The notes: generated by a model not told the origin, from the sequence alone. Positions 10,830 through 21,178 are shown, counted from the first letter of the stretch. The stretch: DNA of 64,000 nucleotides from Erinaceus europaeus (GCF_950295315.1 NC_080166.1:103199693-103263692), one strand, 5' to 3'. Numbers and translations: made by a program.

Positions 10830-11015
10830 AAAGGGAAATTAGGAGATGGTGTACTGAATCAAAGCAAAGGACTCTGGGTAAGCGTGGGATTGGAGTTGTA
10901 GGAGATAGTTGTAGGAGACAGTTATAGGAGTTTTGGAGCATGAAATGGGGCAGGGCTTAAGTTGGGGTGGGAGTGTTTTATAGATACCTGTCACAAAATG
11001 CAGAGTTTGTGGGAT
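10830..11015 (+). repeat. Probable old lineage-specific L1 3' UTR fragment
   Basis: The segments 'atggtgtactgaatcaaagc', 'aaaggactctgggtaa' and 'gtgttttatagatacctgtc' align in order with 'atggtgtattacaccaaagc', 'aagaaactctgcctaa' and 'gtgttttgtggacacctatc' at 56140-56530. The link is by shared order only and the divergence is high. Confidence 0.4.
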
Positions 11016-11155
11016 GAATTTTATATACTCTGTTAAATATAAGAGGTGGAAAAATTTTAGTACGGATGAAGGCCTCTTCTAAATTTCTCCTAACTCAAGA
11101 AAACCTTTGGTGCTTCTTTTCACTTTATGAAAGACCACTCTTTTTTTTTTTTTTT

Positions 11156-11265
11156 AAATTTCTAAGCACATATATTTTTAGTCATCATTTCTGGCCTAAG
11201 TGTAAACTAAAATATATTTCACTCACTCATCGATTGTGCCATGTTCTTTTTTTTTTAGATTCACC
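11156..11265 (-). other. 3' transduced sequence of L1 B
   Basis: This is non-L1 DNA between the L1 poly(A) complement (11266-11278) and a second poly(T) (11141-11155), all inside the TSD. It suggests that the source L1 transcript read through its own poly(A) site and used a downstream one. An internal T10 at 11247-11256 could mark two successive transduction steps of 9 and about 91 bp. No AATAAA is seen on the minus strand. An AATATA variant lies about 20 bases before the outer poly(A). Confidence 0.7.
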
Positions 11266-12459
11266 TTTTTTTTTTTTTATAAAAGAAAGGAGACATTAAC
11301 AAAATCATAGGATGGGGGTACGACTCCACACAATTTCTGCCACCCAATCTCCATATCTCATCAACTCCCCAATAGCTTTCCCATTCTCTATCCTCTGGGA
11401 GCATGGATCCGGGGTCATTGTGGGTTGCAGATGGTGGAAGGTCTGGCTTCTGTAATTTGCTTCCCTGCTGAACATGGGCTTTGACTGGTCTATCCATACT
11501 CCCAGTCTGCCTCTCTCTTTCCCTAGTAGGGTGACTCTCTGGGAAGCGGAGCTCCAGGACACATTGGTGGGGTCTTCAGTCCAGGGAAGCCTGGCCAGCA
11601 TCCTGATGGCATCTGGAACCTATGGCTGAAAAGAGAGTTAACATACAAAGTCATACAAAAAGTTGAAGAATAGACCCAAAGGTTGGAATAGTGTAGATGA
11701 AGTGTTGGAGAGTACTCACTGCAAACTTTAGTGTACTACTGCTTTCAGGTATATATTTGCCCTAGTTTATGGATATGTGTGAACAAATGCTCTATCTCCT
11801 GGAACCTGGTCTATATCTAGGATTTGGGACTTTGTTAGGAAGTGAACCACCTGGGATGGAATTAGAGAATACTATGAAAGGAAAGGTCCCACCCGAGTGA
11901 TGAAGCTGAAAGGGTTGTCATTCCACACCTGAAGTCTCTGGACACAGTCTGAAATGAAGCATGCTGGGGTGGCACTTATTGCCTTGATTAGGTTGCGATT
12001 GGAGGATGCAATATTATTTGATAATAATTGGGAGAAGCATATGGGAAAGTGGGTCTTACCCTAGGGTCCCAGGACTGGGGGAAGTTTAGGATCTATAGTG
12101 GAAATGTGAGGTCCCTGCTGTCTTAGGGTTCAAGAAGACAATGGATAGTTATTGTTATCACATTATTTGGTAATTGGGTTAGCTTTGAAAAGTCCCTTTG
12201 TTAGACATACAATTTTTCCCCCTCTCATATTAATTGAATAGTGATTTAAATGACTACAATTTGATAGGTGTGTACATAAACAACATTCCCATCACCAAAA
12301 GGTTGTGTCCTATCGAACCAAACCACCCCCACGCCTACCCCCCCACCCTGCCGGCCCAGGAAGCGCATGTCCACCCCCACACCACAGGATTTTTATTTTG
12401 GTGCTTTACTTTCAATTTAGTCAGATCCTGCTTTTAATTTCCCTTTATGAACTTCTTTC

Positions 12460-13190
12460 TCAACTTTTGTTGATGAGTGGGATCATTCCATACTCATCTT
12501 TATTTTTCTGACTTAGCTAACTTAACATAATTCCTTCTAGCTCTGACCATGATGGGTCAGAGAAGTTGAGTTCATTGTTCTTAGTAGCTGCGTAGTATTC
12601 CATTGTGTATATATACCACAGCTTTGTCAGCCACTCATCTGTTGTTGGGCACCTGGGTTACTTCTAGGTTTTAGCTATTATGAATTGTGCTGCTATGAAC
12701 ATAGGAGCACATACATCATTTTGGTTGGGTGTTATGGAGTCCTTGGGGTATAACCCCAGGAGAGGAATTACTGGATTATATGGAAGGTCCATGTCTAGCA
12801 TTGTGAGAGTTATCCAGACTGCTCTCCACAGAGGCTGGAAAAAGTTACATTTCCACCAGCAGTGCAAAAGGGTTCCTCTGTCCCCACATCCTCTCCAGCA
12901 TTTGTTGCTGTTGTCCTTTTTGATGTATGCCATTCTTACAGGAGTGAGATGGTATCTCAGTGTTGTCTTTATTTGCATCTCTCTGACAATCAGCGACCTG
13001 GAGCAGTTTTTCATATGTTTGGTAGCCTTTTGTATCTCCTCTGTAGTGAATGTCTTGTTCATATCCTCTGCCCATTTATGGATGGGGTCATTTGCTTTTT
13101 TGGTGCTATGTTTGCTGAGCTGTTTGTATATTTTGGTGATTAGTCTCTTGTCTGATGTATGGCATGTGAAGAACTTCTTCCATTCTGTGA
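12460..13190 (-). pseudogene. L1 B ORF2 C-terminal part
   Basis: On the minus strand this encodes the end of ORF2, with the stop codon complement at 12460-12462. The '[15 protein letters not shown]' cysteine/histidine region lies around 12855-12900. A frame of 188 codons is open from 13230 to 12664, though its first residues are LTR-derived. The ORF is split by the ERV at 13190 and continues at 15810. Frameshifts occur within the last 200 bases. Confidence 0.88.
13185..13190. repeat. 6-bp TSD of the ERV, left copy
   Basis: 'ctgtga' abuts the left LTR and is repeated at 15804-15809 next to the right LTR. In an uninterrupted L1 (near 37300) the sequence reads 'attctgtgagggg', so a single 'ctgtga' was duplicated. 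A 6-bp TSD is typical of class II (ERVK/beta-like) retroviruses. Confidence 0.88.
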
Positions 13191-13486
13191 TGTTGTTAAT
13201 GTTCGGGGCTCCAGCAGGCCAGGCTAGCATCGCTGCGGTAGTCAGAAACAGAGACTCGTGGACACACGGCTGGGCTGAGAAGCTGCAGTTTAATCTTTAT
13301 TCATGAACGGGCAAGTCACCACACCATGTGCTTCCCCATAATTCTCTCTCCCAGGCTCCTGCTGGGACTCTGGACGTCCTTAGCATAGGGGGCTGGGAGA
13401 AAGCAGGGAGCGAAACTAGCAAGGGCCGAACCAGTTCTCTCAGAGGTTGGGGGAAGGGGAGAAAACCAATATGAAACATACCAATA
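13191..13486 (-). repeat. ERV 3' LTR
   Basis: On the minus strand it runs from 'tattggtatgtttc' after the polypurine tract to '...ctggagccccgaac' and a terminal 'aacaaca'. It contains an AATAAA poly(A) signal in 'catgaataaagattaaac' (near 13297-13310). It is alignable along its length with the LTR at 15495-15803 and with the solo LTR at 56788. The boundary at 13486 is set from the tract and from the solo-LTR start, with a few bases of uncertainty. Confidence 0.82.
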
Positions 13487-13487
13487 A

Positions 13488-13498
13488 TTCCCCCTTCT
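13488..13498 (-). other. Probable polypurine tract of the ERV
   Basis: The minus strand reads 'agaagggggaa' immediately before the 3' LTR. This is the place and composition expected for the plus-strand primer of reverse transcription. Confidence 0.65.
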
Positions 13499-15474
13499 GT
13501 TTTTAACTAAATGACCATAGTATCAGGAGTGTGGGGTGAACAGAAACCTATATTGTACAGGCATTTTCAAAAAAAGAAACTGGCACAAACATGGAGAAAC
13601 ATGTAAGCGAGTAACAAGAACCAGTGTGCTGCCAAGGGAAGGCCTGAGGGGGCCATTTTTTGCCTCTGTGGGCAAAACTTTATCAGCTTAAAAAAAAAAA
13701 CATTTCCGGGAGTCGGGCTGTAGCACAGCGGGTTAAGCGCAGGTGGCACAAAGCACAAGGACCGGCATAAGGATCCCGGTTCAAACCCCGGCTCCCCACC
13801 TGCAGGGGAGTCACTTCACAGGCGGTGAAGCAGGTCTGCAGGTGTCTATCTTTCTCTCCTCCTCTCTGTCTTCCCCTCCTCTCTCCATTTCTCTCTGTCC
13901 TATCCAACAACGATGACAACAACAATAATAACTGCAACAATAAAACAACAAGGGCAACAAAAGGGAATAAATAAATAAAATATTTAAAAAAAAATTCTCT
14001 AAAAAAAAAACATTTCCTGCCTCTGGGGTACGTTACTTGCCTCAACAGGCATTTTCTAGCATGGGGGGAGGGTGAGGCCTACAGTCCCAAGGCATGGCTG
14101 CAGTCAGTCTTTGAGAAACCCAGCAGCATAAGGGAAGCTGCTAGTTTTGTGCAAAGTGTCTGAGGTGTACCAGTGAGTCCGATAGAAGTTCAAAGCAGAT
14201 GTCCACCGAAGAATTGCCAGGGGGTGAATTGTGGTATGTCTGTCTCAATGGGGAATTTCAGCCATCGGAATTCTGCTTTTCTGTAGAAAACTTGACAGCT
14301 GCAATTCACTTACTTAAGAAACAAAACTTGTAGCAGGTTAGAAGTTTACCACAATTGATAACTCTATCACAATTGGAAGTCTCTTCCAGCACGATTCCAA
14401 GGCTCTTTAAAGTTCAAACAATAAAATGTGGAAAAGCAAATATGAACCATCGAAAGAAAAAAGCCTCAGGCATGAGAATTATTAGCATAACCATAGCAAC
14501 CTAACATTTCTAATTGAGAAGGAATTTGAGACTTTTACATATCAACAATGTCTTTTTAACCTTTTGTTACACCCATTCAAGATGGAGACACACCCTAGGT
14601 GTGCACAGGTTTTTTTTTGACCAACTTAGTTAAAATATATTGATATTTAAACTAATTTTTACCTCAGACTTTAAATGTAAGTTAATTTTATCTTTATGAG
14701 AATTACATTGAAAACCTTTTTCATTTAACTCTGTCTGGTAAGAATATAGCCTTAAAGTTATATTTTTAACCTTAAAGTTAATGTTACCAAACTTTAAACA
14801 CACACATAAACATGGTCTTTAATACACAAGGAGAGAAACCTTTGTTGCGAAGACATGTCATTTTAAACACGAATTTAGATCTGTATTGTCCTAGCCATTC
14901 GGGGAGTGCGTTGTCCAGCGGTGGCCTCTTGGGCAACTTCACTTCTAGGAATTGTAGGTTGCTATCTATGGATAAATCTCTGCGTATTCTAGCTCGTCTG
15001 CCTTCAGACCCAAGCTGGAGATCTCGGCCAGGGGGTCCAGTTTTGGCAGGGAGCCCGTGGTTTCCAGGTGGTCTGGGATCTGCCTAGACTTCATAGCACG
15101 AGGGTGGCCAGGCCAGCCGTGCAGAAGGCGCGGGCCAAGGTGCCCCGTGCAGAAGGCCCGGGCCAAGGTGTCAGGATAGGCAGCCGCGGCCCTGCCCCAT
15201 GGCCCTGTCATGTCTGCTGCCCTGCTCCCAGCGGCTGAGCAGCATGGAGGGAGCCCACGCCCAATGCCCCGCGCCACGCGGCGGAAAGCCGGCTCATGTG
15301 TACTGACATTGGGCAGAAACCACAGAGTGGTCCAGAGATAAATGTTCCAGAAACAGCAAAACAGTCTCGTGAAGAAAGGGCAGAGGCCTTTGGAGATCTC
15401 TTCACAAGCAGAAGAGAAGGCCATAGTACATAGGTAGCCATATTGTCTTCACTTATCAGAGAGATGTGCAGGTC
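13499..15474 (-). other. ERV internal region without coding capacity
   Basis: Excluding the SINE at 13708-14000, this region is AT-rich at 14330-14830 and CpG-rich at about 14980-15300. The latter includes a 30-bp near-duplicate around 'gtgcagaagg' at 15119-15168. No frame resembles retroviral proteins. The longest open frames are in the CpG-rich part and look incidental. Its origin, deleted viral sequence or captured host DNA, is unclear. Confidence 0.6.
13708..14000 (+). mobile_element. Young tRNA-derived SINE (hedgehog type) inside the ERV
   Basis: This is a nearly canonical copy. The head is 'gggagtcgggctgtagcaca', with A-box-like 'tagcacagcgggttaagcgc' and B-box-like 'ggttcaaaccc'. Then come 'ggctccccacctgcagggga', a CT-rich body, 'ctctgtcctatccaacaac', and an (aaat)n tail. 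The 17-bp TSD, A10 followed by 'catttcc', lies at 13691-13707 and 14001-14017. The copy is little diverged and inserted after the ERV. Confidence 0.95.
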
Positions 15475-15494
15475 AGGTCCACGTGGGCGCCATT
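15475..15494 (-). other. tRNA-Lys-type primer-binding site
   Basis: On the minus strand 'tggcgcccacgtgg' starts two bases after the 5' LTR end. It agrees with the tRNA-Lys(1,2) primer-binding consensus 'tggcgcccaacgtggg' apart from one missing A. Similarity falls off after that. Confidence 0.75.
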
Positions 15495-15803
15495 TGTTGT
15501 TAACATTCGGGGCTCCAGCAGGCTGGGTTAGCATCACGGCGGTAGACAGAGACAGAGACTCGTCACGGCTGGGCTGAGAAGCTGCAGTTTAATCTTTATT
15601 CACGAACGGGCAACCATGTGCTCTCCTGTCTTTCTCCTCCTGTGGCAGAGAGGGACTCAGGAAGTACATAGGGTAGGGGGTGGGGAGAAGGGAGAAGCAC
15701 GCAGAAAGGCAAAGACTAAACCGCAATTTCTTGGAGGTGGGGGGTAAGACCAAACCAATGTGAAGCATAGCCCAGCCTGCTCTAGCCCCCGAACTTAACG
15801 ACA
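15495..15803 (-). repeat. ERV 5' LTR with an inverted copy of its own end
   Basis: This LTR contains the AATAAA signal (complement at about 15594-15600) and aligns with the 3' LTR. Its outer 33 bp (15771-15803, read '...gcccccgaacttaacgaca') are an inverted near-copy of its inner end (15495-15527, read 'tgttgttaacattcggggct...'). Neither the 3' LTR nor the solo LTR has this extension: both start near 'tattgctatgcttc'. So the two outermost ends of the provirus are inverted copies of the same U5 terminus. Confidence 0.85.
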
Positions 15804-15809
15804 CTGTGA

Positions 15810-18800
15810 GGGGTCTGTTTGTTTGTGTGGTAGTTTCTTTGGCTATGCAGAAGCTTTTCAATTTGATATAGTCCATTTGTTTGTTTCTGCTTTAGTCTTC
15901 CTTGCAATTGGGTTTGTTTCATCAAAGATTTCTTTGAGGTTTAGATGGGAAAGTTTTACCAATGTTTTCCTCTAAGTATTTGATTGTTTCTGGTCTAACA
16001 TCCAGGTCTTTGATCCATTTGGAGTTGATTTTTGTTTCTGGTGAGAGAAAGTGGTTCAATTTCATTCTTCTGCATGTTACAACCCAGTTTTCCCAGCACC
16101 ATTTATTGAAGAGAGGCTCTTTCTTCCATTTAATACTTTGGGTCCCCTTATCGAAGATTAGATGTCCATAGGTATGGTGGGTTAGTTCCGGGCTTTCAAT
16201 TCTGTTCCATTGGTCTGTGTGCCTATTTTTGTTCCAGTACCATGCTGTTTTGATGATGATGGCTTTATAATAAAGTTTGAGGTCTGGGAGTGTGATGCCT
16301 CCATTTCTGTTTCCTTTCCTCAAGACGGTTTTGGGAATTCTAGGTATTTTCTGGTTCTAGATAAATGATTGTACTTTTGTTCTATTTTCTTAAAGAAGCT
16401 TGGTGGAACTTTGATGGGTATTGCATTAAATTTGTATATGGCTCTGGGGAGAATATTCATTTTGATGATATTTATTCTTCCGACCCATGACATGGGCTAT
16501 CTTTCCATTTCTTGGTACAGTGTCTATTTCCTTGAATACTGACTCATAGTTTTCAATATACAATCTTTCACTTCTTTGGTCAGCTTTACTCCTAGGTATT
16601 TGATTGATTTTGCTGCAGCAGTGAATGGGAGTGATTTCTGGATGTCTTCTTCTTCAGATTTAGTGTTTGCATAGAGAAATGCCACTGATTTTTGTACATT
16701 GATTTTGTAGCCTGACACCTTTCTCTATTGCCTAATAAGTTCCAGTAGTTTTCTGCTGGATTCTTTAGGTTTTTCTATGTATACTATCATATCATCTGCA
16801 AATAGTGAGAGCTTGACTTCTACCCTCCCAATCTGTATTCCTTTGATTTCTTTCTCTTGCCTGATTGCTATGGCAAGAACTTCCAATACTATGTTGAACA
16901 GTAATGATGACAGTGGTCAGCCCTATCTAGTCCCCGATCTTAGGGGGAGTGCTTTCATTTTCTGTCCATTGAGTATGATGTTGGCTGTATGTTTGCTATA
17001 TATTATTCCACCATCTTGAGGAATTTCCCATCTATTCCCATTATTTATAAGGTTTTGAGCATGAATGAGTATTGGATTTTGTCAAAGGCTTTCTCTGCAT
17101 CTATTGAGATAATCATGTGGTTTTTGGCTTTGATTTTATTGATATGGTGAATGACATTGATTGACTTATGTATGTTGAAGCAAACTTGCATTCCTGGGAT
17201 AAATCCCACTTGGTGGTGATGAACAATCTCTTTGATATGATGCTGTATCTGGTTGGCCAAGATCTTGTTTAATATTTTGTCATCTATGTTCATCAGAGAT
17301 ATCGGTCTGTGGTTTTCCTTTTTTGTTGTGCCCCTATCTGTTTTTGGTATCATGGTGATGTTGGCTTCACAGAAGGTGGAAGGGAGTGTTCCTGTTTCTT
17401 CGATCTTATGGAAAAACTTTAGAAGTATGGGTACTGTTTCCTGAAGTTTTTGTAGAATTCATTTGTGAAGCCATTTGGTCAAGGACTTTTGCTGTTGGGG
17501 AGATTCTTAATAACAGTTTCATTTTCTTTGTCTATGTTTGGTGTACTTAGGTTTTGTACTTCTTCATGGTTCAGTTTTGGAAGGGCATATGCTTCTAGGA
17601 ATTCTTCTATTTCTTCCAGATTCTCTAGGAAGAAATAGAAATAAAAGATTCTGTCCTTCTGGTTTTTAGGGTTCCTTTATTCCTCTTCCTCTAAGTCCTT
17701 GAGGTATGCAGATTCTCTAGCTTGATGGCGTATAGTTCTTCACAGAAGTTTCACATGATTTTCTGGATTTCTGTGGTGTCAGTTATGATATGTCCTCTAT
17801 TGTTTACAATTCTATTAATTTGAATCTTCTCACTTTATTGTTTAGTGAGTCTGGCTAGGGGTTTGCCAATTTTTTTTTAATCTTTCAAAGAACAAATACT
17901 TGGCTTCATTGGTCTTCTGTATGGTTCTCTTATTTTCGATGTTGTTTATTTCTGCTCTAATTTTAGTGATTTCTGTCCTTCTGGTTTTTAGGGTTCCTTT
18001 ATTCCTCTTCCTCTAAGTCCTTGAGGTATGCAGTAAGGTTTTTTATTTAAGCTTTTTCTTGTTGTTTAATATGTGATTGTATGGCTATGAGTTTCTCTCT
18101 CAATACTGCTTTAGCTGTGTCCCAAATAATTTGATAGCTTGTGTCTTCATTTTCATTTGTTTCTAGGAACATTTGAATTTCTTGCTTGAGTGACTCTCTG
18201 AATCAGTGGTTGTTAAGCAGTATGTTGTTTAGTTTCCAAATTCTGTGACTTTTAATAATTTTCTGTTTGTTGTTAAATGTTAGTTTTACTCCACTGTAGT
18301 CCGAGAAGATACTTGGGAAGATACTGTCTTTGTGGCCTAACATGTGGCCTATCCTTGAATATGTGTTGTGTGGATTTGAGAAGAATGTGTATTCCAGTTT
18401 TGGGGGGTGAATGGTTCTGAAAATGTCCAGGAGGTCTAGTCTGACCATCTCTTTCTTTATTTCTCTTGTTTCTTTGTTGATTTTCTGCTTTGTTGATTGG
18501 TCTAAGTGTGAGAGTGGGGTGTTAAAGTCTCACACTATTATTGTATTACTTTGATGTATTTTTTAAGTTCTTTCAGTAGGTGCATAGATGTTAATAATTC
18601 TTAAGTCGTCTTGCTGATTGATCCTCTAATCATTATGTAATGTCGTTGCCTATCTTTTATTACTTTATTTAATTCAAAATCTATTGTGTCAGAGATGAGA
18701 ATGGCTGCTACTGCCTTTATTTTTGTGGTCCATTAGTCTGTATGATAGTTTACCATCCTTTGACTTTAAGTCTGTGTTTATCTTGTTGTGTCAGATGGGA

Positions 18801-18926
18801 TTCTTGCAAGCAGCATATGGTCGGGTTTTGTTTTCTGATCCATCTTCCTACTCTGTGTCTTTTGATGGGTGAGTTTAAGCCATTGACATTTATTGGTATT
18901 ATGGATTTAATGTATTCTAGTGCCAT
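15810..18926 (-). pseudogene. L1 B ORF2: RT and endonuclease regions, broken
   Basis: ORF2 would start at the ATG complement at 18924-18926. The endonuclease part is at about 18200-18900 ('[20 protein letters not shown]' at 18380-18440). The RT part is at about 16500-17400, with '[13 protein letters not shown]' at about 17070-17120 and a 'GFIPGMQ' motif near 17190. Frameshifts, stops and small deletions are many. The longest open parts are 133 codons (15922-16323) and 102 codons (17045-17353). An 80-bp insertion with a templated 60-bp copy lies at 17629-17708. Confidence 0.88.
17629..17708. repeat. 80-bp insertion copied from 320 bp away, 12-bp flanking repeats
   Basis: 'cagattctctag' occurs at 17617-17628 and 17709-17720, and D (near 39120-39135) has it once. 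Sixty bases ending at 17710 (17651-17710) are identical to 17973-18032 in the same orientation, including differences private to this L1. The first 20 bases of the insert are A-rich and of unknown origin. Confidence 0.8.
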
Positions 18927-18980
18927 TGTTCAACAAATTTTTATTCTGACATATTGCAAGTATTATAGTGAAGCTCTTGT

Positions 18981-19906
18981 TTATAAGAGGTCTTTTAGAA
19001 CCTCTTTTAGGGCCAGTTTGGTAATGGTTGCTTCCTTTAACTGTTGTTTGTCTAAGAAGGTTTTGATCCCTCCATCTTTGAATGAAAAAGTTTGAATGAA
19101 AGTCTAGCAAGATATATTATCCTTGATTGAAACTTTTTTTCATTTTGGGCTTGATAGATATCATGCCACTCTCTTCTGGCTTTTAGAGTTTGAATGGAGA
19201 AGTCTGCTGATAACCTTATGGGTTATCCCCTGTATGTGACTTTTTGTTTATCTCTTACAACCTTTAGTATCCTTTCTTTATCCTTACTTCTTCTCCTTGT
19301 GACTATGATGTGTCTTGGTGTCTTCAGGTCTGGGTTGATTCTGTTTGGAACTCTCTGGGCCTCTTGAATCTTAATGTGCTTTCTATTATTCAGGTCTGGG
19401 AAGTTTTCTTCTATTATTTCCTCTAGAATGTTTCCTTCCCCTTCCTCTCTTTCTTCCTCTGGCAGGCCAATTATATAAATGTTACTTCTTTTGAGATCAT
19501 CCCATATGTCTCTGTTGTTGTTTTCAGTGTCTCTCAATATCTTTGTGAGCTCTTTCACCTCTTTCTTAGTTTTCTCTAACTCATCCTCTGTCTGACTAAT
19601 TCTGTTTTTTGCTTCTGTTAGTCTGCTTTCCCTTCCCTCAGCTGCTTTCTTCAGTTCAGCTATTTCAGCTTTCAGTTCTATAATTGCCTCAACATAATCA
19701 GTATTTTCCTTGAGAGTCTCATCTGTTGTTTCCCTAATACTGCCATTCCTTTCCTCCAAAGTTGTTTTATTTTCTGTGATTAATAAGTTTATTATTGCTT
19801 GCATACTTTTCTTATCTATGGTTACTTCTGACTGATTTGTAGTTTCTTCTAGGCTGTTGTCTTCATTCATTTTAGTAGCAGTTTTATTTGCTCTTGCTCT
19901 ACCCAT
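18981..19906 (-). pseudogene. L1 B ORF1 (near full length)
   Basis: This is the ORF1 chaperone gene. The start complement is at 19904-19906 and the protein begins 'MGRARANKTATKMNED'. A frame from 20008 to 19223 is open through the N-terminal region, the long charged coiled coil ('EELEKTKKEVKELTK'-type heptads at residues about 135-160) and the RRM motif 'IYIIGLPEEEREE'. It then goes on to 'RRRSKDKERILKVVRDKQKV'. The C-terminal domain (18981-19222) is out of frame or interrupted, with an internal duplication around 19079-19092. The stop complement is at 18981-18983, 54 bases before the ORF2 start. The extra upstream codons to 20008 are probably 5' UTR read through. Confidence 0.88.
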
Positions 19907-21165
19907 TTTTTTGATTAATCTGTTTCTTATTGTTTTGTTCCTCAATTGTTGTGTTTTGAGTACAAGCAACACTGTACTAAATACTTTTATGACAAATGCA
20001 ATCACCAACCTCAGAAATTACAATAGCTACTGAAGCAAGGATTTAAGTAGTTTAGCCAGTACCAGTTAGCCAAATAATGTCTCCAGTCTGTGAAAAAATA
20101 GAAACCAAGTCCAAGTGAAGAATAAGGAGAAAGGAAAAAAGGGATAGCAAGAATAGACAATTATGCAAATCTACTATCCGCTTTATATTCTAAGGGTAGC
20201 AAGAGAAGAAAGGGAAGTAGAGCAGAGATACACACATAGAGAGTCCACTCTGATTCAGATTTTGTCCCCAAAATAATTCACAAAAGAATATCAGTGAATT
20301 CAGAAAGCCAAAGAAGTAGGAAGGAAGACAAGAAAAAAAAAATGAGAGAAAAAGAAAAAAAAATAAGAGAAAGAACTGTAATTAAAGAGAAGTGAAAGGA
20401 AAGTTTCTAAATTAATTAATTTATTTTTTATTTTATTTTATTTTTTAATTAGCTAGGAGGGAGAAGGGGAGAGTGAGTAGATGAAGTAGGAGTAGTAAAA
20501 CAAGTTCCTCTTGCAATGGATAAGACTCCCAGTCCCCTAGCAAAGGAAAATACAGTAAGAGTTAATTCTGGTCAACCTAAAGGAGGGGGGCAAAGGGATA
20601 TACCTTTATATAATATTAATAATAAAATAGAGTACAGTAAAAAGCCTGTCCCAGGTTGCCTCAAGCCACCTGAGCAGAGACAGCTGATTGTTAAGAAAGT
20701 AAAACAAACAAACAAACAAACCAAAACCAAACAAACAAACAAAAAACACCTCAGGGCAGGCTTTCACTTTTGTAGATCCAATTGGCCACTTAGACTGAAA
20801 GAAAAAGAGCCAAGGGTTTTACAAAAGAATAGGATTGGAATGGAACCCCTGTTGGGCCAGGAATCTTCGTTAAGAAAGAAGCTCAGCAGGGGAGCCTGCT
20901 AGGAGCATCTCTCTGGCTCCCAGGGTCTGGTTATGGGGAGGGCTGGGGCAGGGGTATGCTTTGGGAATAATTAAAAAAATTTTCCTTTCTTTTTTCCTCT
21001 ATATTCTAACCCAAACTGGGCTATATTCACCCCCTTGATGTCACAGCTAGGACCCCAAATTCACTGTCCTGCTGAAAGCAAAAAAAATCCTACCTTTTCC
21101 AGCAGTTGTTGTCGGAACTCAGACCAGTAGCTACTTCTTAGTAGCCATCTTGGCTCCACCCTCCC
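19907..21165 (-). promoter_or_regulatory. L1 B 5' UTR (internal promoter region)
   Basis: This is the noncoding leader upstream of ORF1. It holds purine-rich tracts (20320-20400), an (aaac)n run (20699-20746) and a YY1-like site at its 5' end (complement at about 21143-21157). In L1s this region drives RNA polymerase II transcription. Much of it parallels the leader of L1 D (41383-42229). Confidence 0.8.
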
Positions 21166-21178
21166 AAAGACCACTCTT

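Larger units (their letters stand above)
11143..13190 (-). mobile_element. Full-length L1 B, 3' half (left of the ERV)
   Basis: This is the 3' part of a full-length minus-strand L1 that resumes at 15804 after an ERV insertion. It holds the 3' UTR (about 11279-12459) and the last part of ORF2 (12460-13190). Outside the L1 poly(A) complement at 11266-11278 lie about 110 bp of extra sequence and a second T15 run at 11141-11155. The outermost flank 'aaagaccactctt' at 11130-11142 is repeated at 21166-21178, beyond the L1 5' end. The TSD therefore encloses the extra sequence, as expected for a 3' transduction. Confidence 0.93.
13191..15803 (-). mobile_element. Non-autonomous class II (ERVK-like) endogenous retrovirus
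   Basis: This is a 2.6-kb provirus on the minus strand, inserted into L1 B. The 3' LTR is at 13191 to about 13486 and the 5' LTR at 15495-15803. Next to the 5' LTR lies a primer-binding site 'tggcgcccacgtgg' (15479-15492, minus strand). This closely resembles the tRNA-Lys(1,2) type, 'tggcgcccaacgtggg'. Next to the 3' LTR lies a polypurine tract 'agaaggggg' (minus strand, about 13490-13498). The 6-bp TSD supports class II. The roughly 2 kb between the LTRs, about 0.3 kb of it a later SINE, show no gag, pol or env frames. The element must have used proteins supplied in trans. Confidence 0.85.
15804..21165 (-). mobile_element. Full-length L1 B, 5' part (right of the ERV)
   Basis: This continues the L1 from 13190. 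It holds the rest of ORF2 (to 18926), ORF1 (18981-19906) and a 5' UTR of about 1.25 kb. On the minus strand the 5' end reads 'gggagggtggagccaagatg', the classic L1 5' start with a YY1-like 'caagatggc' site. The right TSD is at 21166-21178. Without the ERV and the transduced piece the L1 is about 7.3 kb. Confidence 0.94.

Noticed and set aside
12680..13306. 208-codon + strand open frame
   Set aside because: It is the antisense shadow of L1 ORF2. The same antisense frame recurs at each minus-strand L1 (for example 36724-37350), which makes it look conserved without being a gene.
14966..15424. 152-codon minus-strand frame in the ERV
   Set aside because: It lies just downstream of the PBS where gag would be expected, but it shows no retroviral motif and runs through a CpG-rich block with internal repeats. 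I do not call it a viral gene.
19223..20008. 261-codon coiled-coil frame as a host protein
   Set aside because: It is L1 ORF1 with some 5' UTR read through. It sits 5' of ORF2 and matches the ORF1 copies at 1-763 and 40463-41382.
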